Source: Mesoflavibacter zeaxanthinifaciens DSM 18436
GTDB taxonomy: Bacteria; Bacteroidota; Bacteroidia; Flavobacteriales; Flavobacteriaceae
Direction: 5' to 3'
Assembly (NCBI RefSeq): GCF_000422365.1
Contig: NZ_AULQ01000007.1
Coordinates: forward strand, 62,001-126,000
DNA: 64,000 bases
Of the stretch, positions 42,702 through 52,373 are shown piece after piece. The notes below the pieces were generated by a model. The model did not search any database. It saw nothing but the letters and a program-made list of their open reading frames with translations, and was not told the DNA's origin. A program made the position numbers and the translations under genes. The number at the start of each line of letters is the position of its first letter. Within the stretch, counting starts at the first letter, position 1.

Positions 42702-43277
42702 ATGAAAATATATACAAAAACAGGAGACAAAGGTACAACCGCTTTATTTGGTGGTACACGCGTACCTAAACATCATATACGTATTGATAGCTACGGAACT
42801 GTCGACGAACTAAACAGCTATATTGGTTTAATAAGAGACCAAGACATAAATCAAAAATACAAAGACACCTTAATAAATATACAGGACAAACTATTTACTG
42901 TTGGCGCTATATTAGCAACAGATCCAGAAAAAGCCACTTTAAAAAATGGTAAAGAGCGCTTAAACATCCCTAAAATAAATGAAGCTGACATAAATTTTTT
43001 AGAAAAAGAAATGGATAGCATGGATGCACAATTACCACAAATGACGCATTTTGTATTGCCTGGTGGACACCAAACCGTGTCATTCTGTCACATTGCACGT
43101 ACAGTTTGCAGACGTGCAGAACGCTTAGCATCAGCACTTAACGATTTAGAACCATTTCAACCAGAAACACTAACCTATCTAAACCGCCTATCTGACTATC
43201 TTTTTGTATTGGCACGAAAGTTGTCACAAGACTTACAAGCAGATGAGGTAAAGTGGATTCCTAAAAAAACAGAATAA
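42702..43277 (+). CDS. Cob(I)alamin adenosyltransferase, PduO type
   Basis: 191 residues. MKIYTKTGDKGTTALFGGTR is the ATP-binding N-terminus of the PduO-type ATR family. SYGTVDELNSYIGL near residue 30 and HIARTVCRRAERL near residue 128 (the R-x3-R-x-AER motif) complete the active site. It adenosylates cob(I)alamin to coenzyme B12 in the cytosol. A MeaB chaperone GTPase at 49544 suggests that B12 serves methylmalonyl-CoA mutase, whose genes are not in the window. Confidence 0.94.
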   Translation: MKIYTKTGDKGTTALFGGTRVPKHHIRIDSYGTVDELNSYIGLIRDQDINQKYKDTLINIQDKLFTVGAILATDPEKATLKNGKERLNIPKINEADINFLEKEMDSMDAQLPQMTHFVLPGGHQTVSFCHIARTVCRRAERLASALNDLEPFQPETLTYLNRLSDYLFVLARKLSQDLQADEVKWIPKKTE

Positions 43278-43383
43278 ATTTACCTTTAAAGCATTTATTA
43301 ATACTGCAAAAGACCTAAAAGTCAAGTAGTTTAAATAAAAACAAACGTTCCTATTTATACTGAAAAAATAATTCACTTTTTTC

Positions 43384-43413
43384 TTGACTATTTGAACTAA
43401 AAATTTATTTTTG
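43384..43413 (+). promoter_or_regulatory. Bacteroidota promoter (-33 TTG, -7 TATTTTTG)
   Basis: TTGAC at 43384-43388 and TATTTTTG at 43406-43413, about 20 bases apart, match the TTTG-N19-21-TAnnTTTG consensus. The ATG of the DUF2795 gene follows 23 bases later. The best promoter in the window. Confidence 0.75.
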
Positions 43414-43436
43414 CAAAAAATTAAAACGATAAAAGA

Positions 43437-43658
43437 ATGTATTGGACATTAGAATTAGCATCTTATTTAAGTGATGCACCTTGGCCAGCAACCAAAGACG
43501 AACTTATCGACTACGCAATCCGTACAGGTGCGCCTTTAGAAGTTGTTGAAAACTTACAATCTATTGAAGACGAAGGAGATTCTTACGATTCTATCGAAGA
43601 AATTTGGCCAGATTATCCAACTGACGAAGATTACCTCTGGAATGAGGACGAATACTAA
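43437..43658 (+). CDS. DUF2795 domain small acidic protein
   Basis: 73 residues, ending in a strongly acidic tail (DYPTDEDYLWNEDEY). The front part ELASYLSDAPWPATKDELID YAIRTGAP matches the DUF2795 fold, and the sequence appears almost invariant in Flavobacteria as I recall it. Function unknown; it may be a small regulator or partner protein. It has its own promoter and terminator and so is monocistronic, just ahead of secA. Confidence 0.88.
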   Translation: MYWTLELASYLSDAPWPATKDELIDYAIRTGAPLEVVENLQSIEDEGDSYDSIEEIWPDYPTDEDYLWNEDEY

Positions 43659-43673
43659 AAATAAATCAAGCAT

Positions 43674-43701
43674 AAAAAGTCTCAACATAGAGGCTTTTTT
43701 T
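43674..43701 (+). terminator. Rho-independent terminator after the DUF2795 gene
   Basis: AAAAGTCTC pairs with GAGGCTTTT (one G-T pair) around the loop aacata, followed by a T-run. Confidence 0.75.
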
Positions 43702-43880
43702 GTGCTTAAAATTTAGCTTTACACAGCTAAAAACGTATATTTAAGCCCTTTTTTAAAAAGGCATAGTTCTGTATGCCCTAATTAGCACAGAACTAACATA
43801 CTAAAAACCAAAAGCTAATGAAATCTTTGGCTCAGCACACTGCTGCTTCATTGTGATTTCAAATTAACACATATTAAATT

Positions 43881-46800
43881 ATGAATTTTTTAAATTCAAT
43901 ACTAAAAGTATTTGTTGGTGATAAGTCTAAACAAGACGTAAAAGCCATCATGCCTATAGTTGAAAAAATCAAATCTTTTGAAAGTGCTTTAGAAGCCTTA
44001 TCGCATGATCAACTTAGAGCAAAAACTGCAGAGTTTAAAGCAAAAATTGCCGAAGCACGTCAACCATTCTATTCTCAAATCGAAACATTAGAACAAGAAG
44101 CAGAAGCATCTGATGACATAGACAGAAGAGAAGATATCTATCAAGAAATTGATAAAATTAAAGACGATGCTTACGCCGCTACAGAAAATGTACTTAACAA
44201 CATCCTTCCAGAAGCTTTTGCTGTTGTTAAAGAAACAGCAAAACGTTTTAAAGATAATACTTCAATTACCGTTGAAGCTAACGAATTTGACCGTTTAATT
44301 TCTGGAGAACATAACTACGTTACTCTAGAAGGAGATAAAGCAACTTGGGCAAATTCTTGGGATGCTGCAGGTAAAGAAGTAACATGGGATATGGTACATT
44401 ACGATGTACAGTTAATTGGTGGTGTTGCAATGCACCAAGGTAAAATTGCCGAAATGCAAACTGGTGAAGGTAAAACGCTTGTAGCAACCTTACCTGTATA
44501 CCTTAACGCTATTGCTGGCAAAGGTGTACACTTAGTAACAGTAAACGACTACTTAGCTAAACGTGATAGCGCTTGGATGGCTCCTATTTTCCAATTCCAT
44601 GGATTAAGTGTAGACTGTATAGATTATCACCAACCAAATAGCGACGCACGTCGTAAAGCTTATAATGCAGATATTACTTATGGTACCAATAACGAGTTTG
44701 GTTTTGATTACTTACGTGATAATATGGCGCATGCACCTGGCGATTTAGTACAACGTCCACACCACTTCGCTATTGTAGATGAGGTAGATTCGGTTTTAAT
44801 TGACGATGCACGTACACCATTAATCATTTCTGGTCCAGTACCAAAAGGTGACGAACACGAGTTTACATTATTAAAACCAAAAGTAGAAGATATTGTTAGC
44901 GTACAACGTAAATATTTAACTACGGTTTTAGCCAATGCTAAAAAACTTATCGCAGACGGAGACACTAAAGAAGGAGGTTTTCAATTACTACGCGTGTACC
45001 GTGGTATGCCAAAAAATAAAGCGTTAATTAAGTTTTTAAGTGAAGAAGGTGTAAAACAATTACTTCAAAAAACAGAAAACTACTTCATGCAAGATAATAA
45101 CCGTGAGATGCCAAGAGTAGACGCGGAATTATACTATGTTATTGAAGAAAAAAATAATCAAATAGAATTAACAGACAAAGGTGTAGATTATCTTTCAGGT
45201 AAAGACAATCCAGACTTTTTTGTCATGCCCGAAATTGGTGTAGAAATTGCTAAAATAGAAAATCAAAATCTATCTAGCGAAGAAGAAGCTAATCTAAAAG
45301 AAGACTTATTCCGTGACTTTGCTGTTAAATCAGAACGTATCCACACCTTAAACCAGTTGTTAAAAGCTTACGCATTGTTTGAAAAAGACATTCAATACGT
45401 AGTCATGGACAACAAAGTAATGATTGTAGACGAGCAAACAGGTCGTATTATGGATGGTCGTCGTTATTCAGATGGTTTACACCAAGCAATCGAAGCTAAA
45501 GAAAATGTAAAGATTGAAGACGCTACGCAAACCTTTGCAACTATTACTTTACAAAACTACTTCCGTATGTATCGCAAACTAGCTGGTATGACAGGTACTG
45601 CGGTAACAGAAGCTGGAGAATTCTGGGAAATCTACAAATTAGATGTAGTTGAAATACCAACTAACAGACCCATTGCAAGAGATGACCGTGAAGATTTAGT
45701 GTATAAAACAAAACGCGAAAAATATAACGCTGTTATTGATGAGGTTACTAAGTTATCTCAAGCAGGTCGACCAGTACTTATTGGTACAACTAGTGTAGAG
45801 ATTTCTGAGTTATTAGGTAAAATGCTATCCATAAGAAAAGTACCTCATAATGTACTTAACGCAAAACTTCATAAAAAAGAGGCAGATATTGTAGCTGAGG
45901 CTGGTAAACCAGGACAAGTAACCATTGCAACAAACATGGCTGGTCGTGGTACAGATATTAAATTAAGTGACGAAGTTAAAGCTGCTGGTGGATTAGCCAT
46001 CATTGGTACAGAACGTCATGACTCGCGTCGTGTAGACCGACAGTTACGTGGTCGTGCCGGTAGACAAGGAGATCCAGGAAGCTCGCAATTCTATGTATCT
46101 TTAGAAGATAATTTAATGCGTTTATTTGGTAGTGAGCGTATTGCCAAGATGATGGATAGAATGGGATTACAAGAAGGTGAAGTGATTCAGCATTCTATGA
46201 TTTCAAAATCTATTGAGCGTGCACAGAAAAAAGTGGAGGAAAACCAATTTGGTGTTCGTAAACGTCTTCTTGAATATGATGATGTAATGAACTCGCAACG
46301 TGAAGTAGTTTACAAACGTCGTTACCACGCATTATTTGGAGAGCGTTTACGTGTAGACTTAGCTAACATGATTTATGATACTTCTGAGTTAATTGCAGAG
46401 ACCAATAAAGATGCTAACGATTTTAAAAACTTCGAGTTTGAACTAATCCGTTTCTTCTCTATGTCGTCACCAATTAGTGAAGCTGAGTTTAACAAAATGT
46501 CTGCTTTAGAGATTGCACAAAACATCTATAAAACAGCTTTTGATCACTATAAAAATAAAATGGAACGCAACGCCGAAATTGCATTCCCTGTTATAGAAAA
46601 CGTATACGAAAATCAACGTGATCGCTACAAGCGTATTGTTGTTCCTTTTACGGATGGCACTAAAACGTTACAAGTTGTAACTGACTTAGAGAAAGCTTAC
46701 GAAAGTAAAGGAAAACAGTTAATCACTGACTTTGAAAAGAACATTACATTAGCCATTATTGATGATGCATGGAAGACTCATTTACGTAAAATGGACGAGT

Positions 46801-47237
46801 TAAAACAATCGGTTCAATTAGCTGTTCACGAACAAAAAGATCCATTATTAATTTACAAGTTTGAAGCTTTTGAATTGTTTAAAAGCATGATCTCTCAAGT
46901 TAATAAAGATGTAATTTCATTCTTATTTAAAGGTGAATTACCAACAGAAACAACTAATGCTATTAGTGAAGCAAAACAAGTACGTCAAAAAGAGAATCTA
47001 AAAACTGAAAAGGAAGAAATTCCTAATTTAGACGAACGTGCTGCCCAAAATAGAGTTGCTGGTAACACACAACAACAACCACAAGTTGTTGAAACTATTG
47101 TTAGAGAGCAACCAAAAATTGGTCGAAATGACAGAGTGACTATAAAAAATGTAATGAGTGGCGAAAACAAAACCCTAAAATACAAACAAGCAGAACCATT
47201 AATTGCTAAAGGCGAATGGGTTTTGGTAAATGAATAA
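43881..47237 (+). CDS. secA: Preprotein translocase ATPase SecA
   Basis: 1118 residues, the long form usual in Flavobacteria. [20 protein letters not shown] near residue 192 is Walker [21 protein letters not shown] near residue 297 Walker B with the DEVDS sequence, and [14 protein letters not shown]-type sequence ([13 protein letters not shown]) near 690 motif [21 protein letters not shown] is motif VI. The insertion near residues 330-460 accounts for the extra length. The C-terminus ([11 protein letters not shown]) lacks the zinc-binding Cys motif of E. coli SecA. It drives Sec export at the inner membrane. Confidence 0.98.
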   Translation: MNFLNSILKVFVGDKSKQDVKAIMPIVEKIKSFESALEALSHDQLRAKTAEFKAKIAEARQPFYSQIETLEQEAEASDDIDRREDIYQEIDKIKDDAYAATENVLNNILPEAFAVVKETAKRFKDNTSITVEANEFDRLISGEHNYVTLEGDKATWANSWDAAGKEVTWDMVHYDVQLIGGVAMHQGKIAEMQTGEGKTLVATLPVYLNAIAGKGVHLVTVNDYLAKRDSAWMAPIFQFHGLSVDCIDYHQPNSDARRKAYNADITYGTNNEFGFDYLRDNMAHAPGDLVQRPHHFAIVDEVDSVLIDDARTPLIISGPVPKGDEHEFTLLKPKVEDIVSVQRKYLTTVLANAKKLIADGDTKEGGFQLLRVYRGMPKNKALIKFLSEEGVKQLLQKTENYFMQDNNREMPRVDAELYYVIEEKNNQIELTDKGVDYLSGKDNPDFFVMPEIGVEIAKIENQNLSSEEEANLKEDLFRDFAVKSERIHTLNQLLKAYALFEKDIQYVVMDNKVMIVDEQTGRIMDGRRYSDGLHQAIEAKENVKIEDATQTFATITLQNYFRMYRKLAGMTGTAVTEAGEFWEIYKLDVVEIPTNRPIARDDREDLVYKTKREKYNAVIDEVTKLSQAGRPVLIGTTSVEISELLGKMLSIRKVPHNVLNAKLHKKEADIVAEAGKPGQVTIATNMAGRGTDIKLSDEVKAAGGLAIIGTERHDSRRVDRQLRGRAGRQGDPGSSQFYVSLEDNLMRLFGSERIAKMMDRMGLQEGEVIQHSMISKSIERAQKKVEENQFGVRKRLLEYDDVMNSQREVVYKRRYHALFGERLRVDLANMIYDTSELIAETNKDANDFKNFEFELIRFFSMSSPISEAEFNKMSALEIAQNIYKTAFDHYKNKMERNAEIAFPVIENVYENQRDRYKRIVVPFTDGTKTLQVVTDLEKAYESKGKQLITDFEKNITLAIIDDAWKTHLRKMDELKQSVQLAVHEQKDPLLIYKFEAFELFKSMISQVNKDVISFLFKGELPTETTNAISEAKQVRQKENLKTEKEEIPNLDERAAQNRVAGNTQQQPQVVETIVREQPKIGRNDRVTIKNVMSGENKTLKYKQAEPLIAKGEWVLVNE

Positions 47238-47259
47238 ATAATATATATTAAATCATATT

Positions 47260-47294
47260 AAAAATCCCAAAGTGTAATGCTTTGGGATTTTTTT
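47260..47294 (+). terminator. Rho-independent terminator after secA
   Basis: AAAAATCCCAAAG and CTTTGGGATTTTT form a perfect 13-base stem around tgtaatg, followed by T residues. Confidence 0.95.
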
Positions 47295-47327
47295 GTATTT
47301 TTATTTAACTAACTAAAATCTTTAATT

Positions 47328-47753
47328 ATGCTAAGAAAAATATTAGCCACAATTGCTGGTATTATAGCAGCTAGCCTATCTATTTATCTTATTGAAACCT
47401 TAGGTCATACTTTGTTCCCTTATCCTGAAGGCGCTAAACCTTTGGATATGGAATGGATTAAAAACAATATAGATCTTATTCCTCGTGGCTCGATGATATC
47501 TGTTATCATTGCACATGGTATTGGGATAGCTATTGGTATGTTTATAGCAGGACTTATTGCTAAAACATCTATAATTCCTGCATATATTGTCGCTGGCTTT
47601 ATGGTTGTAGCTACAATTGCTAATTGGTTTATGATTCCTTCTCCAACTTGGTTTTATATTGCAGATGGTATTAGTGTAATAGCTGGGTTTTTATTTGGCA
47701 AACCTTTAGCAAGACGTCACATTTATGGAAAAATAGAAACAATTAGATCATAA
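47328..47753 (+). CDS. Small integral membrane protein, unknown function
   Basis: 141 residues with four predicted membrane helices (about residues 4-24, 57-80, 85-103, 108-127). The loop between helices 1 and 2 contains HTLFPYPEGAKPLDMEWIKN. C-terminus is basic (GKPLARRHIYGK), which suggests cytoplasmic. Not a family I can name. Four bases before a second small membrane protein gene, so the two are probably an operon. Confidence 0.7.
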   Translation: MLRKILATIAGIIAASLSIYLIETLGHTLFPYPEGAKPLDMEWIKNNIDLIPRGSMISVIIAHGIGIAIGMFIAGLIAKTSIIPAYIVAGFMVVATIANWFMIPSPTWFYIADGISVIAGFLFGKPLARRHIYGKIETIRS

Positions 47754-47757
47754 AAAT

Positions 47758-48168
47758 ATGGAGCAACAATTAAAGGTTTTTAAAATCATTCATCTAACTT
47801 TAATTGCAGGATTAATTTTGGCGTATTACTTTTTAGGTGATTTAGGAAATTTAACAGAGCTAACTTTCCCAACAGTTAACAGTAAAAATTACATTTATTT
47901 ATTTATCCCAATAGCTGCATTTATAGTTAGCAATCTATTATTTAAACATTTTGTTTCTAAAATAGATGACAACCTTTCTGTACAACAAAAATTAGTTAGT
48001 TATCAAACTGCATCAATTATAAGATGGGTAATTTTAGAAGGCGCAGCTTTTTTAATTTTATTAATCTATCCAGAATTTCTTCTTTTTGGAATATTATTAA
48101 TTGTTTATTTGGCTCTACTTATTCCTACAGAAGCAAGAATAAAAAGAGACTTAAATCAATTTGATTAA
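47758..48168 (+). CDS. Small integral membrane protein, unknown function
   Basis: 136 residues with four helices (about 9-27, 46-62, 85-103, 104-122). The N-terminus MEQQLKVFKIIHLTLIAGLI and the charged SKIDDNLSVQQKLVSYQTAS loop before helix 3 recur in Flavobacteria hypothetical proteins as I recall them. Its stop overlaps the stop of the convergent M23 peptidase gene by four bases. Confidence 0.7.
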   Translation: MEQQLKVFKIIHLTLIAGLILAYYFLGDLGNLTELTFPTVNSKNYIYLFIPIAAFIVSNLLFKHFVSKIDDNLSVQQKLVSYQTASIIRWVILEGAAFLILLIYPEFLLFGILLIVYLALLIPTEARIKRDLNQFD

Positions 48169-48848
48169 ACCAATCCTAGTATTGGTTTTGGATCTATTGT
48201 ATTTTGTTTATAAAACTCTAATTCTTTAACACTACAAACACCAGGATAATCTCCTTCTTTACCTTGTAAATCTTTTATAATTTGAAAGTGTAGATGCGGC
48301 GCATAATCTCCATTTACCTTTCCATCTCCTAATTGTGCAATAATATCTCCTTGTTTTACACTTTGACCAACTTTAATATTTTTAATTGAAGCACGCGATA
48401 AATGACCATAAAGTGTATAAAACTTATCATTTCCTAAGCTGTGCTCTAAAATTATGGTTGGTCCGTAGTCTCCAAAATTAGTATTATCATTAAAGCTATG
48501 GATTACTCCATTAAAAGCAGCAAGTATATCTGTTCCTGCAGGACACCATAAATCTAAACCCAAATGAATATTACGTTGCGCTTCTTCGGTTTGAGAAGAA
48601 AAGTAATCACTACGGTCATAAAGATTTCTATGCTCTAAATAACCACCATATGCTACTTTTTTATTAGCTTTTTTGAGATAATTATTAATATAAATCTCCC
48701 ATGCTTTAGAAGAAGACACATCAAATAACTTTAAATCTTCATTCTGTTTTGACAAATCTATTGCAACATAATCATTAATTGAAATTGAATGATCAACAAC
48801 AAAAATTTCTTCTTGATTTGAAGCATCTAAAATCTTATTTAAATCCAT
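48165..48848 (-). CDS. M23-family (LytM-like) metallopeptidase without visible signal peptide
   Basis: 227 residues. The zinc site is complete: H and D in NIHLGLDLWCPAGT near residue 92, and the HLHF motif in DYAPHLHFQII near 188, with the intervening YTLYGHLS near 145. It therefore should cut peptidoglycan cross-bridges or a related peptide. No N-terminal hydrophobic segment is evident (MDLNKILDASNQEEIFVVDH), so export is unexplained. A near-consensus TATCTTTA box lies about 25-30 bases upstream. Confidence 0.82.
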   Translation of the reverse strand: MDLNKILDASNQEEIFVVDHSISINDYVAIDLSKQNEDLKLFDVSSSKAWEIYINNYLKKANKKVAYGGYLEHRNLYDRSDYFSSQTEEAQRNIHLGLDLWCPAGTDILAAFNGVIHSFNDNTNFGDYGPTIILEHSLGNDKFYTLYGHLSRASIKNIKVGQSVKQGDIIAQLGDGKVNGDYAPHLHFQIIKDLQGKEGDYPGVCSVKELEFYKQNTIDPKPILGLV

Positions 48849-48900
48849 TACGCTATTCTTATTTTAGAGAATAAAGATAACATCTAAATTAATTTTTCGT

Positions 48901-48946
48901 TATACTTATATTCAATAAATTTGCTATACTTTTATATTCAATAAAT
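48901..48946 (+). promoter_or_regulatory. Promoter with duplicated segment upstream of DUF2911 gene
   Basis: tatacttatattcaataaat at 48901-48920 is repeated, with a two-base insertion, at 48925-48946. Between them the first copy creates TAAATTTG (48916-48923), an exact -7 box. The ATG follows at 48960. Confidence 0.55.
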
Positions 48947-48959
48947 CCTTAATTCTACA

Positions 48960-49520
48960 ATGAATAAATTTTTAAAGTGGATAATATATGCCCTAATTGC
49001 AGTAGCTGTACTTGTTTTAGGCTATCAATTTTTTACTAAAACAGGTGTTTTTGAGCAACGTTTAAGTCCACCAAAAACAGTTGCTTTTAAAGTAGACGAT
49101 TTAAATTTAGAAGTGTTTTACAATCGTCCTTCAAAACGTGATCGTGAAGTTTTTGGTGCATTAGTACCATTTAACCAAGTTTGGCGTACTGGAGCAAACG
49201 AAGCTACTACTTTTGAAACTAATCAAGATTTAACCGTACAAGGCATGTATCTACCTAAAGGAAAATACACCATTTGGACAGTCCCTATGGAGGATACTTG
49301 GAAAGTAATGTTTAATTCTAAGCAATACGAATGGGGAGTAAATGAAAAAATGGAACCTATGTGGGATCCAAATTTTGATGTTATTGAGGCTGAAGTGCCT
49401 GTCAAGGATTTAGACAAACCTGTTGAGCAATTTACGATTGCTTTTGACAACTCTACAGACGACTTAAAAATGACAATGGCTTGGGATGATGTAAAAATTG
49501 AAATTCCTTTAAATAGATAA
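48960..49520 (+). CDS. DUF2911 domain membrane-anchored protein
   Basis: 186 residues. One N-terminal membrane helix (about residues 6-26) is followed by the DUF2911 domain, with YNRPSKRDREVFG near residue 55, WRTGANEATTFETN near 76 and LPKGKYTIWTVP near 99. Proteins of this family are common in Bacteroidota and of unknown function; the C-terminal half looks like an extracytoplasmic beta-sandwich. The start is fixed by the -7 box upstream. A 23-base gap to meaB suggests co-transcription. Confidence 0.88.
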   Translation: MNKFLKWIIYALIAVAVLVLGYQFFTKTGVFEQRLSPPKTVAFKVDDLNLEVFYNRPSKRDREVFGALVPFNQVWRTGANEATTFETNQDLTVQGMYLPKGKYTIWTVPMEDTWKVMFNSKQYEWGVNEKMEPMWDPNFDVIEAEVPVKDLDKPVEQFTIAFDNSTDDLKMTMAWDDVKIEIPLNR

Positions 49521-49543
49521 TTTCAACATAAATAAATTCACTT

Positions 49544-50626
49544 TTGGCTAAAAAAGAAATAAAAAAATCAGCGTTATCTGAACAAGAAGGTGTTACATCT
49601 TCTGAAATTACTAATGCCGAAGCTGTTTCTAAATTAAAAGCAAAACGCAAATCTAAAAGGGACACACAAGACTTAATTAACTCGCTTCTTGATGGAAATA
49701 TTACAGCTTTAAGTCAAGCTATTACAATTATAGAAAGTAAACACACCAAACATCAAGAACAAGCACATCAAATTGTTAAAGCTTGTTTACCTCATGCTAA
49801 CAAATCAGTGAGAATTGGTATTACCGGCGTACCTGGTGTAGGTAAAAGTACATTTATTGAAGCTTTTGGTAATTATCTAACTGCACAAGACAAAAAGGTT
49901 GCAGTACTAGCTGTAGACCCAAGTAGTTCTTTAACTAAAGGAAGTATTTTAGGTGATAAAACGCGTATGGAATCTTTAGTTAAAAATGAAAATGCCTACA
50001 TACGTCCTTCGGCTTCAGGAGAATCGCTTGGTGGTGTTGCCAGAAAAACTAGAGAAACTATTACGCTTTGTGAAGCTGCTGGTTTTGACACTATTATTAT
50101 TGAAACTGTTGGTGTAGGGCAAAGTGAAACCGCTGTACACAGCATGGTAGATTTCTTTCTACTTTTAAAATTAGCTGGTGCTGGAGATGAGCTACAAGGT
50201 ATTAAACGTGGTATTATTGAAATGGCAGACGCTATTGCTATTAACAAAGCAGATGGCGATAATCTTAAAGCTGCTAAGCTAGCTAAAGTAGAATTTAACC
50301 GCGCATTACATCTTTATCCTGCAAAAGCTTCTAATTGGCAACCAAAAGTAACTTTATGTAGTGGTTTACAAAATGAAGGTATTGCCGATATCTGGAAAGT
50401 TATAGAAGAGTATTTAGAAATTACAAAATCTAATAATTACTTTAGCTCAAAGCGTAATGAGCAAAATAAATACTGGTTAATTCAAACTATTGAAGAACAA
50501 TTAAAGAGTGACTTCTTTAACCATCCAACCATAAAAATAGAGTTACAAAAACAATTAACTTTAATTGAAGCTAATAAAACTACTCCTTTTGTTGCAGCTG
50601 AATATTTATTAAACTTAAAAAATTAA
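49544..50626 (+). CDS. meaB: Methylmalonyl-CoA mutase-associated GTPase MeaB
   Basis: 360 residues from a TTG start; no ATG, GTG or TTG in frame follows before the conserved core, so the rare start is needed. GITGVPGVGKSTFIEAFG near residue 93 is the P-loop, VLAVDPSSSLTKGSILGDKT follows, then ETVGVGQSETAVHSMVDFF and INKADGDN (base recognition). The protein protects and reactivates adenosylcobalamin-dependent methylmalonyl-CoA mutase. Its N-terminal 40 residues are Lys-rich and longer than usual. The cobalamin adenosyltransferase at 42702 serves the same pathway. Confidence 0.93.
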   Translation: MAKKEIKKSALSEQEGVTSSEITNAEAVSKLKAKRKSKRDTQDLINSLLDGNITALSQAITIIESKHTKHQEQAHQIVKACLPHANKSVRIGITGVPGVGKSTFIEAFGNYLTAQDKKVAVLAVDPSSSLTKGSILGDKTRMESLVKNENAYIRPSASGESLGGVARKTRETITLCEAAGFDTIIIETVGVGQSETAVHSMVDFFLLLKLAGAGDELQGIKRGIIEMADAIAINKADGDNLKAAKLAKVEFNRALHLYPAKASNWQPKVTLCSGLQNEGIADIWKVIEEYLEITKSNNYFSSKRNEQNKYWLIQTIEEQLKSDFFNHPTIKIELQKQLTLIEANKTTPFVAAEYLLNLKN

Positions 50627-51561
50627 AAGTTAGCTTTATACCATTCTACTTGTTTTTCTACTGATTCTAGTAGCGTAGTTTTCGGGTTATAATTAAGTAG
50701 TTTTCTAGCTTTATCAATATTAGCTTTTGTACGTAATTGGTCACCTGCTCGTTTGGCTATAATATTAATTTTAATTGGCTTTCCTAAAACTTTTTCTACA
50801 GCATCAATACCATCTTGTGTAGTATGTTCTACTTCTGTTCCAAGATTAATAATTTCGCCATTTACTTTGTCTTCATTTCCTATAACGCTTACTACTCCAT
50901 CAACAATATCACCTACATAAGTAAAACTTCGTAAATGCTTATCACTACCTTCATATAAAGGAAAAGCTTCACCATTTAAACCACAAGCGATTAGTTTAGT
51001 ATACATTTTTTCTGGACGTTCTCTTGGTCCTATTACAGAATATAGTCTTAAAGAACAGCTTTTAAACTGCTGTTCTCTACTTTTTTGAAGCACTAATTGC
51101 TCTGCAGTCAACTTGGTTACACCGTAATGAGATGCTGGTTTTGGTGCAACATCTTCAGGAAACGTAGCCTCTAAGCCATAAATTGAAGATGTCCCGATAT
51201 TTACAAGCAATTTTAAATCGTCTAATTGTAAAGCATAATCAATTAATTTTTTTGTTGCTATAACATTATTTGTAAAATAATCTTCAAAAGTAGATGTTGA
51301 GGATATACCAGGTTGTGCAGCATAATGGAAGATATAATTTATGTCTTTTGGCAGCTTATTTATATCTGTAATTTCTCTTAAATCTAACTTTAAAACTGTA
51401 ATCCCTTTTTCATTTAAAGCTTTTTCATTTAATTGCTTTAATTCTAAACTATAATAATCATTAAAGTTATCTACTCCAACAACCTCATGCCCCATTTTTT
51501 GGAGTCTTTCTGCTGTATGAGAACCTATAAAACCAACTGCTCCAGTGACTAATATCTTCAT
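50623..51561 (-). CDS. NAD-dependent nucleotide-sugar epimerase/dehydratase
   Basis: 312 residues, extended SDR. LVTGAVGFIGSHTAERL is the NAD loop, and NIGTSSIYG and HYGVTKLTAEQLVL supply the catalytic Ser and Tyr-x3-Lys. The pattern DNFNDYYSLELKQLNE near residue 36 resembles UDP-glucuronate 4-epimerases. The C-terminus has LNYNPKTTLLESVEKQVEWY. Its stop overlaps that of meaB. It diverges from a GT2-LpxBN-GT39 operon and could supply the sugar used there (for example a uronic or 4-epimer sugar). That link is an inference. Confidence 0.85.
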   Translation of the reverse strand: MKILVTGAVGFIGSHTAERLQKMGHEVVGVDNFNDYYSLELKQLNEKALNEKGITVLKLDLREITDINKLPKDINYIFHYAAQPGISSTSTFEDYFTNNVIATKKLIDYALQLDDLKLLVNIGTSSIYGLEATFPEDVAPKPASHYGVTKLTAEQLVLQKSREQQFKSCSLRLYSVIGPRERPEKMYTKLIACGLNGEAFPLYEGSDKHLRSFTYVGDIVDGVVSVIGNEDKVNGEIINLGTEVEHTTQDGIDAVEKVLGKPIKINIIAKRAGDQLRTKANIDKARKLLNYNPKTTLLESVEKQVEWYKANF

Positions 51562-51612
51562 AAAAAATTTTGAAATGTTTTACAAAATAACAACTTTTAA
51601 GTGAAACATAAA

Positions 51613-51640
51613 TTGCTATTGATAAAAAATAATACTTTTG
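51613..51640 (+). promoter_or_regulatory. Promoter of the glycolipid-modification operon
   Basis: TTG at 51613-51615 and TACTTTTG at 51633-51640 (exact TAnnTTTG) with about 20-base spacing. The ATG of the GT2 gene follows 19 bases after the box. Confidence 0.68.
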
Positions 51641-51659
51641 CAAGACTAAGCAAAGCATA

Positions 51660-52373
51660 ATGAGTTACGAATTTACGATTATCGTTCCTGTTTATAACGA
51701 AGAGGATAATTTAGCTAGAGTTGAAAAAGAGCTTTTAGCTTACACAAAAATAGCTAGTAAACCCACCAAAATATTATTTGTTAACGATGGCTCTAAAGAC
51801 AAAAGCCAGCAATTAATAGAAGATATTTGCACTCGTAATGATGCTTTTTTCTATATTCTTTTTAAAGAAAATAGAGGATTAAGCGCTGCGATAAAAGCTG
51901 GTTTTGATCATGCAGACACACCTTTGGTTGGTTATATAGATTCTGACTTACAAACGGCGCCATCAGACTTCAATCTGCTTTTAGAACATATTAAAGACAA
52001 CGCATTAGTAACTGGTGTACGTGCCAACCGTAAGGATAGTTTTGTTAAAAATATGTCGTCTAAAATTGCTAACGGTATAAGACGTGCTTTTACAAAAGAT
52101 GGTATGGATGACACTGGTTGCCCATTAAAAGTAATACGAACAGATTACGCCAAACGCATTCCTATGTTTAAAGGTCTACATCGTTTTTTACCTGCTATGA
52201 TTTTGTTGCAAAACGGAACTATAAAGCAAGTACCTGTTCAGCATTTCCCTCGTATTGCAGGTCAAGCTAAATTTGGACTTTGGAATAGGCTTTTAGGTCC
52301 TTTAATGGATTGTTTTGCTTATTTATGGATGAAGAAAAAGTACATTAATTACGAAGTTGCTAAGAAAAAATAA
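51660..52373 (+). CDS. DPM1-like family 2 glycosyltransferase
   Basis: 237 residues. FTIIVPVYNEEDNLARVEKE, VNDGSKDKS near residue 42 and GYIDSDLQTAPSDF near residue 91 are those of the polyprenol-phosphate sugar transferases (DPM1/ArnC-like). RGLSAAIKAGFDHA near 74 is another family signature. No membrane helices follow, unlike ArnC. It probably makes a polyprenyl-phosphate sugar used by the ArnT-like enzyme two genes downstream. The next gene starts directly after the stop. Confidence 0.88.
   Translation: MSYEFTIIVPVYNEEDNLARVEKELLAYTKIASKPTKILFVNDGSKDKSQQLIEDICTRNDAFFYILFKENRGLSAAIKAGFDHADTPLVGYIDSDLQTAPSDFNLLLEHIKDNALVTGVRANRKDSFVKNMSSKIANGIRRAFTKDGMDDTGCPLKVIRTDYAKRIPMFKGLHRFLPAMILLQNGTIKQVPVQHFPRIAGQAKFGLWNRLLGPLMDCFAYLWMKKKYINYEVAKKK

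Noticed and set aside
43281-43383. Possible RNA or riboswitch (cobalamin) around the adenosyltransferase gene
   Set aside because: No conserved B12-box or multi-helix structure could be recognised; the 5' gap is an octamer tract and the 3' gap is plain AT-rich sequence.
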